A stretch of 64,000 nt of DNA, from positions 372,001 to 436,000 of the forward strand of contig NZ_WUUS01000002.1 in assembly GCF_009831625.1 (NCBI RefSeq), in the 5' to 3' direction. Position 1 is the first letter of the stretch. Each line of letters starts with the position of its first letter. The translations under genes and the position numbers were made by a program. Positions 51,425 to 61,574 of this stretch are shown piece by piece. The stretch comes from Halobaculum saliterrae (GTDB lineage Archaea > Halobacteriota > Halobacteria > Halobacteriales > Haloferacaceae). Under the pieces are notes generated by a model. That model ran no database searches, was not told the origin of the DNA, and saw only the letters and a program-made list of their open reading frames with translations.

Positions 51425-54103
51425 TCACTCGACGACCGAGACGACCGCACGGGCACCGGCGACGGCCGTTTCCGCCGCGGACTGACCGGGATCCCCGGCG
51501 GCGACGACGAGGGTGTTGCGACCGGAATCGAGCGACACGGATGTCTCGAAGGACCCGCCGTTCACGGAGAGGAGTTCGGCGTCGCCGTCGACGGCGACCG
51601 CGACGACCGGAGCGTCCGTCTCGCCAGCGATCGTCACCTCCGTGGAGTCGACGGTGTTGTCCGGGAGAGACACGTCGAGCGTCGGTTCCTCCGGCGGACC
51701 GTAGTCGTATCGTTCTCGGACGGCCGCCGGAGTTCCGGACGGTCGGCCGGCGTCGATGCCGTTGGCGAGGCGCACGAACGCGGCGTGGCTCCACGACAGC
51801 GGCGTCGCGCTACCCGTCCCCTCACCGAACGCCCAGTCGTAGTCGGTTCCGTCTTCGCGGTCCCACACCTGTTCGGGGAGCAGTCGTCCCTCGTTCGCGA
51901 AGCCCGCGAGCGTCGAGAGCAGGGCCGTCGGGCGGTCTGGTCCGGACTCGGTTCCGGCGGCGAGCTCGTACTCGGCGCGTTCTCCGGTGAGAAGCGGCCA
52001 CAGGCGACCGTGCGTGTCGGTTCCAACGGGGAACGGCGCACCGTTCTCGCCCTCGCCGTAGCCGTCGCCGGTGTAGCGGTGGAACGCCGGTCCGTGAGGT
52101 GTCTCCACGCGGATGTCCTCGTCGACGACGGCGACCGACTGCTCGATCACCTCGTCGTCTGCCGGGAACACGCCCAACCTGACGAGTTCGAGGAAGCCGG
52201 CGTCGATCACGTTCCGCTCGTCGAACGTGCGACCGCCGTTCGCCAGCGACCGCTCGGTTCCGTCGTCGGGATCGCGGTTGCCGTTGATCCTGAAGTAGTA
52301 CGGCGGGTTGTGCCGGTCGGTTCCCTCGCGGGTGACGCACCACTCCCGTACCCCTCGGCGGAAGCGGTCGGCGGTCGCGAGCCACACCAGTGTGTCCGCT
52401 GTTCTTCCCCGCTCGATTGCGACGTCGGCGGCCGAGACGAGCCCCGCGATCTCGGCGGCGATGGTTGAGGGAGACAGTCCGCCCTCCTCCTCCCAGCGCT
52501 CCTGCCCGGTACCCGGTCCGTTCCGGAGGACGTAGTCCGCGGAGGTGGCCACGTCGGCGTAGCCGAACGCGAGGTCGTCGAACGAGCGCCCGTGTTCGCC
52601 GGAGACGCGCCGCGCCAACACGAGCGGGAAGGCGACCTCATCGAGTTGCTCGCCGCCCCACCGAGTTCGACCGTCGACGTAGGTGTTCTGTGGAACGAAC
52701 CCGCCCTCCCGCTGTTGCACGTCGAACAGGTACTCGGCCGCGGCGATCGCCGCCTCCGGCTTCCCCATCGCCTCGAGCGCAGTGAACGACTGGTAGAGGT
52801 CCCGCGACCAGACGTAATGATAGCCCACGTCCGACGGATCCGTCGCCGGAACGACCTCGCCCCACGGGACACACGGGCTCGCGACGCCGGCGCCGGGATA
52901 CGTCGCGTCCTCGGCGGCACGAAGCGCCATCGCGCTCGTCCGATACAGCGGTTCGAGTGTCGCGTCCCCGGCGACGCTGTCGGGCACGTCGACGCCGTCA
53001 AGCCACGAGCGCCACCCGGCGCGGTACGACTCCCGCGCGTCCTCGAACCCGTCGGCGACGGACTCGCGCGCGACTGCGACGGCGGCGGTCGGATCGGGTC
53101 CCTCTGCGAACCCGAGCGCGAGGGTCGCGTCGGTCGATCCGGACCCCAACCGCCCGACCAACGCGGCGTTCCCCGACGCCTCGCGCGAGCGCTCGCTCTC
53201 GATCCCACGTCGCAACAGCCGCGCGGTCGCAGGATCGCCCACCGGCGTCACGGTGGCCCACTCGAACCCTGGATCCGCGGCGAGGCCGAGCGACACGTCG
53301 TACCCGTCGCCGTCGCCATCGCGGACGACGCCGCCGTCGCTCGTGTCTGTCACCGACAGGACGGCGTGGCCGTCGGCGGTCGCCCGGGCGTGGCGGTCCC
53401 CGGCCGTGCCGGTCGTCACGGCGGGACGACAGACAGCGTACACGGAGAGGTCCTCGCCGCCGGCGTCGAATGTCACGTCCGCGACCACGGCGTCTCGCTC
53501 GGGATCGGCGACGTACTCCACGTCGAGCGTCCACGCGCGAGAGGCGGACTCGAACTCGTGGCGGTAACAGAGCGCGTCGTCGGCGGTCGGGACCACCGTT
53601 CGCTTGACGTCATCCTCGACCCGCCGGTCCAACTCGGCGGTCCGGGCGGCGTACCCCTCGCCGTCGGCGACAAGGAAGTCGAGCCGTCGAACGTTCAGGA
53701 GGTCGACGCGCGGGAACCGAACCCCGGTGAGGGCGCCGCGGGTCAGGGTGTACCAGACTCGCCCGTCGTCGTCGCCGCCGGCGGCGCCGGCACCGGACCC
53801 GTTGCCGACCGCGGTGCCGACGCCGACCTTCTCGCCGGTCGTCCAGAACGGGGCGAGCTCGATATCGTCCGCCTCGGGTCGCGGAGTGGAGGTGCCGCCG
53901 TCGGAGGGTGTCCGCGTCCCCTCACCCGAATCCGTGGCGCCGGTACCGGCGTTCTCGGAGCCCGACCCGCCGCAGCCGGCGAGTCCCCCGAGCCCGGTCG
54001 CGGCCGCGCCCGCGAGAAACTCCCTGCGAGCCGGGATACCCTCCCGATCGGCGCCACGACTGCCCGGTTCCGTCTCGTCGCGCTCCGTGTCGCGTCCCGT
54101 CAT
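51425..54103 (-). CDS. secreted GH15 glucoamylase-type lipoprotein
   Basis: 892 aa. TAT lipoprotein signal (RREFLAGAAATGLGGLAGC) then a Ser/Thr/Gly linker. An N-terminal supersandwich beta domain (about 85-360) precedes the (alpha/alpha)6 barrel with YHYVWSRDLYQSFTALEAMG, GGFVPQNTYVDGRTRWGGEQLDEVAFPL (GH15 catalytic Glu region) and SPLSW-like TPLSWSHAAFVRLA. A C-terminal beta domain (about 815-890) follows. It should release glucose or short dextrins from starch outside the cell. The start MTGRDTER has a TTTTTACC box 28 bp upstream. Confidence 0.92.
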   Translation of the reverse strand: MTGRDTERDETEPGSRGADREGIPARREFLAGAAATGLGGLAGCGGSGSENAGTGATDSGEGTRTPSDGGTSTPRPEADDIELAPFWTTGEKVGVGTAVGNGSGAGAAGGDDDGRVWYTLTRGALTGVRFPRVDLLNVRRLDFLVADGEGYAARTAELDRRVEDDVKRTVVPTADDALCYRHEFESASRAWTLDVEYVADPERDAVVADVTFDAGGEDLSVYAVCRPAVTTGTAGDRHARATADGHAVLSVTDTSDGGVVRDGDGDGYDVSLGLAADPGFEWATVTPVGDPATARLLRRGIESERSREASGNAALVGRLGSGSTDATLALGFAEGPDPTAAVAVARESVADGFEDARESYRAGWRSWLDGVDVPDSVAGDATLEPLYRTSAMALRAAEDATYPGAGVASPCVPWGEVVPATDPSDVGYHYVWSRDLYQSFTALEAMGKPEAAIAAAEYLFDVQQREGGFVPQNTYVDGRTRWGGEQLDEVAFPLVLARRVSGEHGRSFDDLAFGYADVATSADYVLRNGPGTGQERWEEEGGLSPSTIAAEIAGLVSAADVAIERGRTADTLVWLATADRFRRGVREWCVTREGTDRHNPPYYFRINGNRDPDDGTERSLANGGRTFDERNVIDAGFLELVRLGVFPADDEVIEQSVAVVDEDIRVETPHGPAFHRYTGDGYGEGENGAPFPVGTDTHGRLWPLLTGERAEYELAAGTESGPDRPTALLSTLAGFANEGRLLPEQVWDREDGTDYDWAFGEGTGSATPLSWSHAAFVRLANGIDAGRPSGTPAAVRERYDYGPPEEPTLDVSLPDNTVDSTEVTIAGETDAPVVAVAVDGDAELLSVNGGSFETSVSLDSGRNTLVVAAGDPGQSAAETAVAGARAVVSVVE

Positions 54104-54208
54104 GACGTGCCACCCCACGCCCATAGGTAAAAAGAACGACGAAATACCACTTCACAAATCGCGGTCAGAGGGAAAGAGCTAAACCGTGGTACCCGATCAC
54201 ATCGGACC
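54104..54208. promoter_or_regulatory. divergent promoter, glucoamylase/malK
   Basis: 105 bp between two divergent genes. TTTTTACC (54125-54132, minus strand) and GCTAAACC (54178-54185, plus strand) are each about 28 bp from the ATG they serve. ACGAA-N7-TTCAC (54139-54155) lies between them and resembles the malE operator candidate. Confidence 0.5.
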
Positions 54209-55363
54209 ATGGCCACCGTCCGATTGGAGAACCTGCGGAAGACCTTCGACAGCGGCCGGCTCGTCGCGGTCGACGACCTCTCGCTGTCGGTCGACGACGG
54301 GGAGTTCCTCACGGTCGTCGGGCCGTCCGGGTGTGGGAAGTCGACGACCCTCCGGATGATCGCCGGGCTGGAGCGCCCGACCAGCGGGAGCGTCGTCATC
54401 GACGGCGAGGACGTAACCGACCAGCACGCGCGCAAGCGAGACGTGGCGATGGTGTTCCAGAACTACGCGCTGTACCCCCACAAGACGGTCATGGGGAACA
54501 TGGAGTTCGGGCTCCGGATGAGCACCGACCTCTCGAAGGAGGACCGTCGCGAGCGGGTCCGCGAGACGGCCGAGATGATGGACATCGAGGAGCTGCTGGA
54601 GGACAAGCCGAGCGAGCTCTCCGGTGGGCAGAAACAGCGCGTCGCGCTCGGGCGCGCCATCGTCCGCGAGCCGGACGTCTTCCTGTTCGACGAGCCGCTG
54701 TCGAACCTCGACGCGAAGCTCCGAACCTCGATGCGCACCGAGATCCAGCGCCTCCAGGACGAACTGGACATCACGGCGATCTACGTCACCCACGATCAGG
54801 AGGAGGCGATGACGATGGGCGACAAGATCGCTATCCTCGACGACGGCGAACTCCAACAGACCGGCCGCCCGACCGACGTGTACGACGACCCCACCAACGA
54901 GTTCGTCGGCGGCTTCGTCGGGTCGCCGTCGATGAACGTGCTCGACGCCGTCGTCGACAACACCGACGCCGGGGTCACCATCCGCGGCGTCTCCGCCGAC
55001 TTCGCCTACGACCTCTCCCCCGAGTTCGCGGACGTCCTCGAGGGTGTCGAGGAGGTTCGGATGGGCATCCGTCCGGAGGACATCCGCGTCGCGGAGGCGG
55101 GCGACGCCAGCATCGCCACGACCGTCGACGTGGTCGAGCCGATCGGCTCCGACAACTACCTCTACCTCGACCTCGGCCCGGAGTTCATCGCCCGCGTCGC
55201 CAGCGGGATCACGCCCGACGCCGGCGAGGGGATCGAGATCACGTTCGACGAGACCGACGTCCACCTCTTCGACCCGAGCACCGGGAAGTCGCTCACTCAC
55301 GGCGTCGCCGTCGCGGGCTCGGACGCCAGCACGCCCGCCGAGGCCGAGCCGACCGCGGACTGA
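54209..55363 (+). CDS. malK: MalK/UgpC-type ABC transporter ATPase
   Basis: 384 aa. Walker A GPSGCGKST (38-46), Q-loop MVFQNYALYPHKTV, signature LSGGQKQRVALGRAIV, Walker B VFLFDEPLSNLDAKLR and switch His in YVTHDQEEAM. The C-terminal TOBE/OB region (about 240-375) is that of carbohydrate-importer ATPases. It lies apart from the malEFG operon and is divergent from the glucoamylase gene, a frequent haloarchaeal arrangement. It powers the MalEFG importer, and may serve other sugar importers too. Confidence 0.95.
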   Translation: MATVRLENLRKTFDSGRLVAVDDLSLSVDDGEFLTVVGPSGCGKSTTLRMIAGLERPTSGSVVIDGEDVTDQHARKRDVAMVFQNYALYPHKTVMGNMEFGLRMSTDLSKEDRRERVRETAEMMDIEELLEDKPSELSGGQKQRVALGRAIVREPDVFLFDEPLSNLDAKLRTSMRTEIQRLQDELDITAIYVTHDQEEAMTMGDKIAILDDGELQQTGRPTDVYDDPTNEFVGGFVGSPSMNVLDAVVDNTDAGVTIRGVSADFAYDLSPEFADVLEGVEEVRMGIRPEDIRVAEAGDASIATTVDVVEPIGSDNYLYLDLGPEFIARVASGITPDAGEGIEITFDETDVHLFDPSTGKSLTHGVAVAGSDASTPAEAEPTAD

Positions 55364-55534
55364 CGGCTCCGACCGTTCGGCGGCGGCTACCGAGTCTCCG
55401 TGGACAGCGACAGGCCTCTCCACGATCGACCTGTCAGCCGATCCGATGAGTGACACCGGAGTTACCGCCTGTCATCGATGTCCGCGAGCGCTTATGCCGG
55501 TCTCGACGCTACGCGTACACAGCCGATTTCGACC

Positions 55535-56191
55535 ATGTCTCAAGAGAAATCCGACTACGCTGACGACACCGACCTCGACGCGACGCTCGACGAACTCCCG
55601 GACGAGGGGACGATCGAGGAGACCGCCGACAACCTCCGAGCCAACGGGTTCGAGGTCGTGGTCGTGGACTCCGCAGACGAGGCCCTGGAGACGATCCAGT
55701 CACGGATCCCCGCCGGCGCTTCCGTGATGAACGGGCACTCGACGACGCTCGAGGAGGTCGGCTTCGCCGAGTACCTCTCGGAGGGCGACCACGAGTGGGA
55801 GAGCCTCGCCGACGAGATCTGGGGCATCGACGACGACGAGGAGCGGCAGGCCGCCCGACGGAAGTCCCAGACGGCGGACTACTTCCTCGGCGGCATCAAC
55901 GCGATCGCCCGGACCGGCGAGCTCGTCGCTGCGGACCGCTCCGGAAGCCGGATCGGCGCGTACCCCTTCGCCGCGGGGAACGTCCTCATCGTCAGCGGCG
56001 TCAACAAGATCGTGCCGACGCTCGACGACGCCCTCGACCGACTGGAGTCGGTTGCGTATCCGCTGGAGAACGAACGTGCGAAGGAGGCGTACGGCGTCGA
56101 GTCCGAGATCGCGAAACAGCTCATCTTCCGGCAGGAACTCGAGCAGGACCGGACGACAGTGGTGCTCGTCCGCGAGCAGCTCGGGTACTGA
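55535..56191 (+). CDS. LUD-domain (LutC/YkgG-like) protein
   Basis: 218 aa. ADNLRANGFEVVVVDSADEALETI, IPAGASVMNGHSTTLEEVGF and ADYFLGGINAIARTGELVAADRSGSRIGAYPFAAGNVLIVSGVNKIVPTLDDAL match LUD-domain proteins, seen in lactate-utilisation complexes and as stand-alone proteins in haloarchaea. The start MSQEKSD is preferred over an earlier in-frame codon. No LutA/LutB partners are present, so a role in lactate oxidation is uncertain. Confidence 0.87.
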   Translation: MSQEKSDYADDTDLDATLDELPDEGTIEETADNLRANGFEVVVVDSADEALETIQSRIPAGASVMNGHSTTLEEVGFAEYLSEGDHEWESLADEIWGIDDDEERQAARRKSQTADYFLGGINAIARTGELVAADRSGSRIGAYPFAAGNVLIVSGVNKIVPTLDDALDRLESVAYPLENERAKEAYGVESEIAKQLIFRQELEQDRTTVVLVREQLGY

Positions 56192-56255
56192 ATAGACCGA
56201 CTCGATTCCTCCCTCCGTTCTGAGAGGCGCGGCCCGTGGGTCCCGAGCGGCCGGT

Positions 56256-58385
56256 TCAGTCGTCGGCCGGAACCGGGTCCTCGTCGCGGTCCGCGAACGC
56301 GCCGAGATCGTTCAACAGCGCCGTCGACGCCAGCCTGATCGCGTGAGGCCAGCCCAGCGGCGTCGCGCTGTCGGGGGTCCCGTCGTCGAAGAACTGCTCG
56401 GGGAGGAACCCGCCGGGAACCGTGAGCGGGCCGTCCGGCCCGACGAGATCGAGCAGTTCGCGCGACCGGTCGACGAACGCCTCGGATCTGGCGTCGTCGG
56501 CGTCGGCGAGGAGCGCGGCGACCTCCGCGGCGGCGTTCGCGCCCCACGCCGTCGAGACGGTCCAGATCTTCTCGTGCCCCTGACCGCGCTGGCGCCAGCC
56601 GTCGCCCTCGTAGCGGACCAACCCGGCGACGTCGCTCGCGTCGGGATCGTGGAACAGGCCGTCGACCGTCGCGTCGACGTGCGAGACGAGTCGGTCGCGA
56701 CGGACGTCGTCGACATCGCCGATCGCGGCGTACGCGCGGTGGGCGTCGGCGAGCGCGAACGTCGCCGAATCGTAGCGTCCGTCGAGGCTGCCGTCGTCGC
56801 GCTCGCGCACCGCGAACGCGCCGCGGTCGGGAACCCACAGGTCGTCGAGGGAGTCGTACAGCAGCGCCGCGCGATCGGCCGCCTCGACCGCCCGCCCGAA
56901 CCGTTCCGCCCCCAGCGCCGCGACCGCGGAGAACGCGGCGAGGAAGCGCGCGGCGGTGTGGGTGAACCGGCCCCCCGCGTCCTCCCAGGCGTTCTGACAG
57001 GCGACCGGGCGGTGGTCGTCGGCCACCGACGCGATCAGTCCGTCGAGACCGTCGTCGATGGCCCCGGCGATCTCCCCGGCGAGCGGGTCGTCCTCCGGCA
57101 GGCGGTCGAGCAGTCGAGCGAGGAACGCGACGACGCTCGCTGTCTGGTCCGCCTGGTACTCCACGTTCTCGCCGGCCTCCATCCGGGCGTTCGCCCACCC
57201 CGGCGCCAGCGCGCCGTTGCGTGGCCACACGCGGTGGGGCCAGGTGCCGTCGGGGAGCTGCGTGTCGAGATACGCTCGCGCGCTCCGGCGGTGCCAGTCC
57301 TCGAGGCCGAGGTCGAACGCCGCGTCGGCGTCCAGCAGGAACCCGGATATCTCGGCGTCGTCCCGGAACCAGGTGTAGCCGTACCCGCCCGAGTGGACGT
57401 AGTGCGGATCGAAGTCGGGGCCGGCGATCCGCATCCCGGTCGGCGCCGACAGCAGCGACAGCACGCGGAGGTCGTCGACGGCCGCGTTCGTGCGCGGTAC
57501 GCCCGACGGGACCGTCACTGCGGCGTCGCCGTCGACTGCGAGGTCTCGGAGCTTCTGCACGTCGGCGACGTCCTCGACCAGGTCGTCCACGGTCTCGAGT
57601 GCCGCCTCGCGGTCGGTCTCAACGCCGTCGGTGAGCAGCGTCGCGACCGCGGCGACGCCGTCGGCGAACCCCGTCGACGCGACGACGTGGCCGCCGAGGT
57701 GGTCCTCCTCGCGTCGATCGCCGAGGGAGTCGGCGCCACGTTCGTGTGGCTCGGGGGCGAGCACGGCGTCGGGGCCGGCCGGGAGCCCGCCGCCGATCAC
57801 GTCGAGGTCTGGTGCCGCGAGGAAGTCGCGCTCGCGGTCGTGGAACACCTCCACCGCGCGCGAGTGATGGAGCTGCCCTACTCGCGCGTCGCGGCCCTCG
57901 GGGGCGAACGTACAGCCGACGAGCAGCGACGCGTCGAGGCTGTCCGCGAGTTCGGCGTCGTCGAACGCGACGCGCGTCACGTGGGCCTCGCCCGCGTCCG
58001 TCTCGACTGCGAGGTCGAACCGACGGACGCCGCCGACCGGCGTCTCGTGAACGGTCTCGACCAGCGTCGTCGACGCGTGATACGACTGCTCGCCCTCGCC
58101 GGGTTCGATAACGGCGGTCCCGTCGTCGGCGCGCCGAACCGCGTCGTCGTCCCAGTCGAGATCCGCGGGCGGGTCATCGATCCGGAGCGCGAACCGGGAG
58201 TCGGCGAGGCCGAAGCGCCCGGACAGCGGGTACCCGAAGTCGCGGACCCCCCCGTCGGGCGCGACGTGGAGCAGGCGGCCGCCGGCGCCCGAGAACAGCC
58301 CGGCGGTGGTACGCCGCTCGCCGGGGAACCGGGTCGGGTGATCCCGGTTGCGTTTGTGGTCGTCGAGTGCGTCACGTAGTCGCAT
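56256..58385 (-). CDS. intracellular GH15 glucoamylase/glucodextranase-type enzyme
   Basis: 709 aa without signal peptide. N-terminal beta domain (about 15-250), then an (alpha/alpha)6 barrel with PHYVHSGGYGYTWFRDDAEISGFL (GH15 motif WxRD), DGTWPHRVWPRNGALAPGW and VEYQADQTAS (acid/base Glu region), and GHEKIWTVSTAWGANAAAEVA. It probably trims imported maltodextrins from the non-reducing end. MRLRDALDDHK is chosen as start because TATTATGA lies 28 bp upstream. It is divergent from the GH13 gene. Confidence 0.9.
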   Translation of the reverse strand: MRLRDALDDHKRNRDHPTRFPGERRTTAGLFSGAGGRLLHVAPDGGVRDFGYPLSGRFGLADSRFALRIDDPPADLDWDDDAVRRADDGTAVIEPGEGEQSYHASTTLVETVHETPVGGVRRFDLAVETDAGEAHVTRVAFDDAELADSLDASLLVGCTFAPEGRDARVGQLHHSRAVEVFHDRERDFLAAPDLDVIGGGLPAGPDAVLAPEPHERGADSLGDRREEDHLGGHVVASTGFADGVAAVATLLTDGVETDREAALETVDDLVEDVADVQKLRDLAVDGDAAVTVPSGVPRTNAAVDDLRVLSLLSAPTGMRIAGPDFDPHYVHSGGYGYTWFRDDAEISGFLLDADAAFDLGLEDWHRRSARAYLDTQLPDGTWPHRVWPRNGALAPGWANARMEAGENVEYQADQTASVVAFLARLLDRLPEDDPLAGEIAGAIDDGLDGLIASVADDHRPVACQNAWEDAGGRFTHTAARFLAAFSAVAALGAERFGRAVEAADRAALLYDSLDDLWVPDRGAFAVRERDDGSLDGRYDSATFALADAHRAYAAIGDVDDVRRDRLVSHVDATVDGLFHDPDASDVAGLVRYEGDGWRQRGQGHEKIWTVSTAWGANAAAEVAALLADADDARSEAFVDRSRELLDLVGPDGPLTVPGGFLPEQFFDDGTPDSATPLGWPHAIRLASTALLNDLGAFADRDEDPVPADD

Positions 58386-58487
58386 GTTGCGATCGGGTGG
58401 GTCCCGGGTCATAATACTTGTTGTAATCCTATTTCAATCGTTCACGATTCCGGAACGCTCAAGCACCACGGGGAAGCGCACACGGCC

Positions 58488-60866
58488 ATGACCGAACACG
58501 CCGACTCCGCCGCACGCGACGGAGGGGGTCCGAGCCCAGCCCCAGACGACCCGACGCACCATCCCGGGCCGCCGCGCACGACCAGCGTGGGCGAGTCGAT
58601 CGAGCTCGCGCCGCGGAACCTCGACGCCGTCGTCGACGTCGGGCCGGACGGGGCGGCGACCGAGAACGACGGACACGGGCGGTTCTCGTGGGTCATCGTC
58701 GACGCGCCGGCCGACAGCGATGCGTCACTCGACCCCGCCGACACATCCGGCCAGGCCGCCGGTGACAGCGCCGTGACTCACTTCGCGCCGGACGTTCCCG
58801 GCACCTACCGGGTCGAGTTGACCGCTCCCGACGGCGCCCACGAACAGACGGTCCGTGCGTACCCGGACGAGCGGGCGGACGCGACGCTGCGCGTCGGGAA
58901 AGGCGACTTCGACGCGCCGACGGCGCGCGTGACCCCGGATCGGGTCTCTGTCGCCGGGCCGTTCAACGACTGGAACGTCGCCGAGATCCGGCCGTACGAC
59001 GACGGCGAGTTCCTCGCGATCGACGTGCGCCTCCCGCCGGGAGAGCACCTCTACTCGTTCGCGCTGGACGACCGGCTCGCGGACGGCGTGATGGGCGAAC
59101 ACGCCGTCCCCGGTCCCGGCCGTCCCAGACTCCACCTCGACGCCGCGGACGAGGGCGACGAGGTCGTCGTCTCCGCGGACGCGGAGGCGGCGCCCGGCGG
59201 TCCCGATCCGGCGGCGACCCCCGAAGGCGAGCAGCCGACCGTCGAATGGCTGTTCGACGGTCGTGACGGCCTCTCGGCCGACCACGAGTCGGTCACTATC
59301 GACGGCGACACGGTGCGCATCGACCGGACGGCGCTCCCCGCCGACGGCGTCGCGCGGGTCCATGCCGTGCCCGTCGCCGACCGGTACGGCGTGATGGACA
59401 CCGTCGAACTCTCCGCGACGGACGGCGGATCCCACGGGGATGACTCGACGACGGCGGTCCGACCCAACGACCCGCCGGAGTGGGCGTCGTCGCCGACGAT
59501 CTACGAGGTGTTCGTCCGGTCGTTCGCGGGTGAGACGCCCGACACGACGTTCCGGGAGATCGAGCGGCGAGTGCCGTACATCGATTCCCTCCACGTCGAC
59601 GTGCTGTGGCTCACGCCGGTGCTCCAGAGCCCGACGACCCACGGCTACCACATCACGGACTTCTCCCGGACGGCCGACGACCTCGGCACGCGCGCGGAGT
59701 TCGAGTCGTTGGTCGAGACGTGTCACGACCACGGGATCCGGGTGGTGTTCGACCTTGTGATCAACCACACCTCGCGGGACCATCCCGCGTTCCAGCTCCA
59801 CTCGGCCGGCGTCGACGCGTTCGCCGAACAGTACCCCCGTCGCCCGGCCGCGGAGAACCCCTCCGACGTGGAGTGGGCCGGGGAGGGGACGCCCTCGTTC
59901 CGCTTCAACTGGGAGCGGATCCCCGACCTGAACTACGACTCGCCGACAGTCCGCGCGTGGATGCTGTCGGTCGTCGACGAGTGGGCCGACGTGGTCGACG
60001 GCTTCCGGTGCGACGTGGCGTGGGGCGTCCCGCACGGCTTCTGGAAGGAGGTCGCCGAGCGCCTTCGCAGGCGCAGCCCCGAGTTCCTCCTGCTCGACGA
60101 GACGATCCCGCGGGATCCGTTCATGCACGAGGCGGAGTTCGACATGCACTACGACACGACCCTGTACGACACGCTCCGCCGGATCGGCTCGGGCGACGTC
60201 GACGCCGACGCCGTCCTCGACGCGATCGACGCCTCCGCGGTGCAGGGCTTCCCGCGTGCGGCCGTCCAGATGCGCTACGTCGAGAACCACGACGAGGACC
60301 GGTATCGCGCGGAGTGCGGAACCGAGGCGCTCCGGGCGGCTGCGGCGGCGACGTTCACGCTCCCGGGCGCGCCGATGGTGTACTACGGACAGGAGCGCGG
60401 AATGACCGACTACCGCGGCGAGATGTCGTGGCACGACGGCGACACCGAACTCACCGACTACCACCGCAGGCTGGCGGCTGCCCGCCGCGAGCACGACGCG
60501 TTGCGCGCCGGGACGGTCGCCCGGATCGGCTACGAGGTCCGTGGCGACGACGTCGGAGCAGGGAACGGAACCGGCGGCGCCCTCGGGATCGTCGGCGGCG
60601 ACGATGGGAGCGCCGGAGCCGGCGGCGCCGGCGCGGAGGCGGTCACCGCGTACGTTCGTGAGTCGAGCGAGGAGCGACTCGCAGTCGCGATCAACTTCGG
60701 CGCCGGGGAGGCGACCGTCGAGCTCGCGGACCCGGTCGATCCGACCGACCTCATCACGGGACACGACGTGGGTGCCGACGGTGACGACGGCTCCGAGGAC
60801 GGTGTCGAGGGTGGTTCGACCCGTGTCGTCCGCGTCGACGACGTCGTCGTGTGCCGGCTCCGTTGA
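58488..60866 (+). CDS. GH13 alpha-amylase-family enzyme
   Basis: 792 aa, cytoplasmic. An acidic, disordered N-terminus and beta domains (about 50-320), including a glycogen-binding-like VSVAGPFNDWNVAEIRPYDDGEF, precede the TIM barrel. GH13 regions: DLVINHTS (I), GFRCDVAWG (II, nucleophile Asp), LLLDETIP (III, acid Glu) and VENHDEDR (IV). The extra N-terminal domain is like that of cyclomaltodextrinases and neopullulanases. A Gly/Asp insertion lies near 705-730. It should hydrolyse or transfer imported maltodextrins. Confidence 0.93.
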   Translation: MTEHADSAARDGGGPSPAPDDPTHHPGPPRTTSVGESIELAPRNLDAVVDVGPDGAATENDGHGRFSWVIVDAPADSDASLDPADTSGQAAGDSAVTHFAPDVPGTYRVELTAPDGAHEQTVRAYPDERADATLRVGKGDFDAPTARVTPDRVSVAGPFNDWNVAEIRPYDDGEFLAIDVRLPPGEHLYSFALDDRLADGVMGEHAVPGPGRPRLHLDAADEGDEVVVSADAEAAPGGPDPAATPEGEQPTVEWLFDGRDGLSADHESVTIDGDTVRIDRTALPADGVARVHAVPVADRYGVMDTVELSATDGGSHGDDSTTAVRPNDPPEWASSPTIYEVFVRSFAGETPDTTFREIERRVPYIDSLHVDVLWLTPVLQSPTTHGYHITDFSRTADDLGTRAEFESLVETCHDHGIRVVFDLVINHTSRDHPAFQLHSAGVDAFAEQYPRRPAAENPSDVEWAGEGTPSFRFNWERIPDLNYDSPTVRAWMLSVVDEWADVVDGFRCDVAWGVPHGFWKEVAERLRRRSPEFLLLDETIPRDPFMHEAEFDMHYDTTLYDTLRRIGSGDVDADAVLDAIDASAVQGFPRAAVQMRYVENHDEDRYRAECGTEALRAAAAATFTLPGAPMVYYGQERGMTDYRGEMSWHDGDTELTDYHRRLAAARREHDALRAGTVARIGYEVRGDDVGAGNGTGGALGIVGGDDGSAGAGGAGAEAVTAYVRESSEERLAVAINFGAGEATVELADPVDPTDLITGHDVGADGDDGSEDGVEGGSTRVVRVDDVVVCRLR

Positions 60867-60932
60867 ACACGGAACTTCCCGACCGGGGCGCCGACCGAAC
60901 TCCCTTTTCCCCGTCGGGCCGAAGTCGACCCC

Positions 60933-61574
60933 ATGAACGACCCGGCGGACGATCGGGAGGACGCGGCAGACCCGGTCGACACGGGCGACGCGATAGACAC
61001 GGCTGACGCGATCGACACGGTCGATGACTCACGAGTCACCGACGATGGCGAGGAGGGGCGGCCGGACGAGCCGGCCCGAACCGTCGGGGAACTCGTCGAG
61101 TACTGTCGGCTTCAGGCCGGACTGCTCGCGGGCCGCGTCGAGACGATGGCCGAGGAGGCGACCGACCGGATCGACGAGATCGACGAGGAGATCGCGGCCC
61201 TCCGTGAGGATCTCGATGCGGCGGACGGTGACGTCTCCGACGGTGTCGCCGGCGGCGACGGAGACGGGAGCGAGATCGGATCGGGCGGCGACGACGGGGA
61301 CATGGCGGCGGCGCTGGCGGACGCGGAGTCCGACCTCCAGCGCAAACAGGCGATGGTCGAGGCGACCGAGTCGCGGATGCGGCTGTTTCAGGAGCTGTCG
61401 ACCGCCTACCTCGAACTCGCCGAGGACCTGATCGAGTCGTTGGAGTCGGGGGACGCCGACCCCGACGAGGCCGTCTCGCGAGTCGTCTCCTTCGAGGTCG
61501 AACGGGACGCGCCCGCGTACTTCGAGGAACGGGAGACGCTGGCCGAGGTCGCCGCCGAGAACGGCGAGGACTGA
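60933..61574 (+). CDS. acidic coiled-coil protein
   Basis: 213 aa. N-terminal low-complexity repeats of DAIDTADAIDTVD type (10-35), a helix RTVGELVEYCRLQAGLLAGRVETMAEEATDRIDEIDEEIAALREDLD with heptads, a Gly/Asp linker, and a second long helix (ALADAESDLQRKQAMVEATESRMRLFQELSTAYLELAEDLIESLE). It lies 66 bp after the GH13 gene on the same strand and before the TrmB gene. Function unknown; perhaps a scaffold or regulator of the sugar module. Confidence 0.65.
   Translation: MNDPADDREDAADPVDTGDAIDTADAIDTVDDSRVTDDGEEGRPDEPARTVGELVEYCRLQAGLLAGRVETMAEEATDRIDEIDEEIAALREDLDAADGDVSDGVAGGDGDGSEIGSGGDDGDMAAALADAESDLQRKQAMVEATESRMRLFQELSTAYLELAEDLIESLESGDADPDEAVSRVVSFEVERDAPAYFEERETLAEVAAENGED

Noticed and set aside
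56343-58379. 678-codon plus-strand reading opposite the intracellular GH15 gene
   Set aside because: Shadow; the minus-strand protein has GH15 catalytic motifs and a well-placed promoter.
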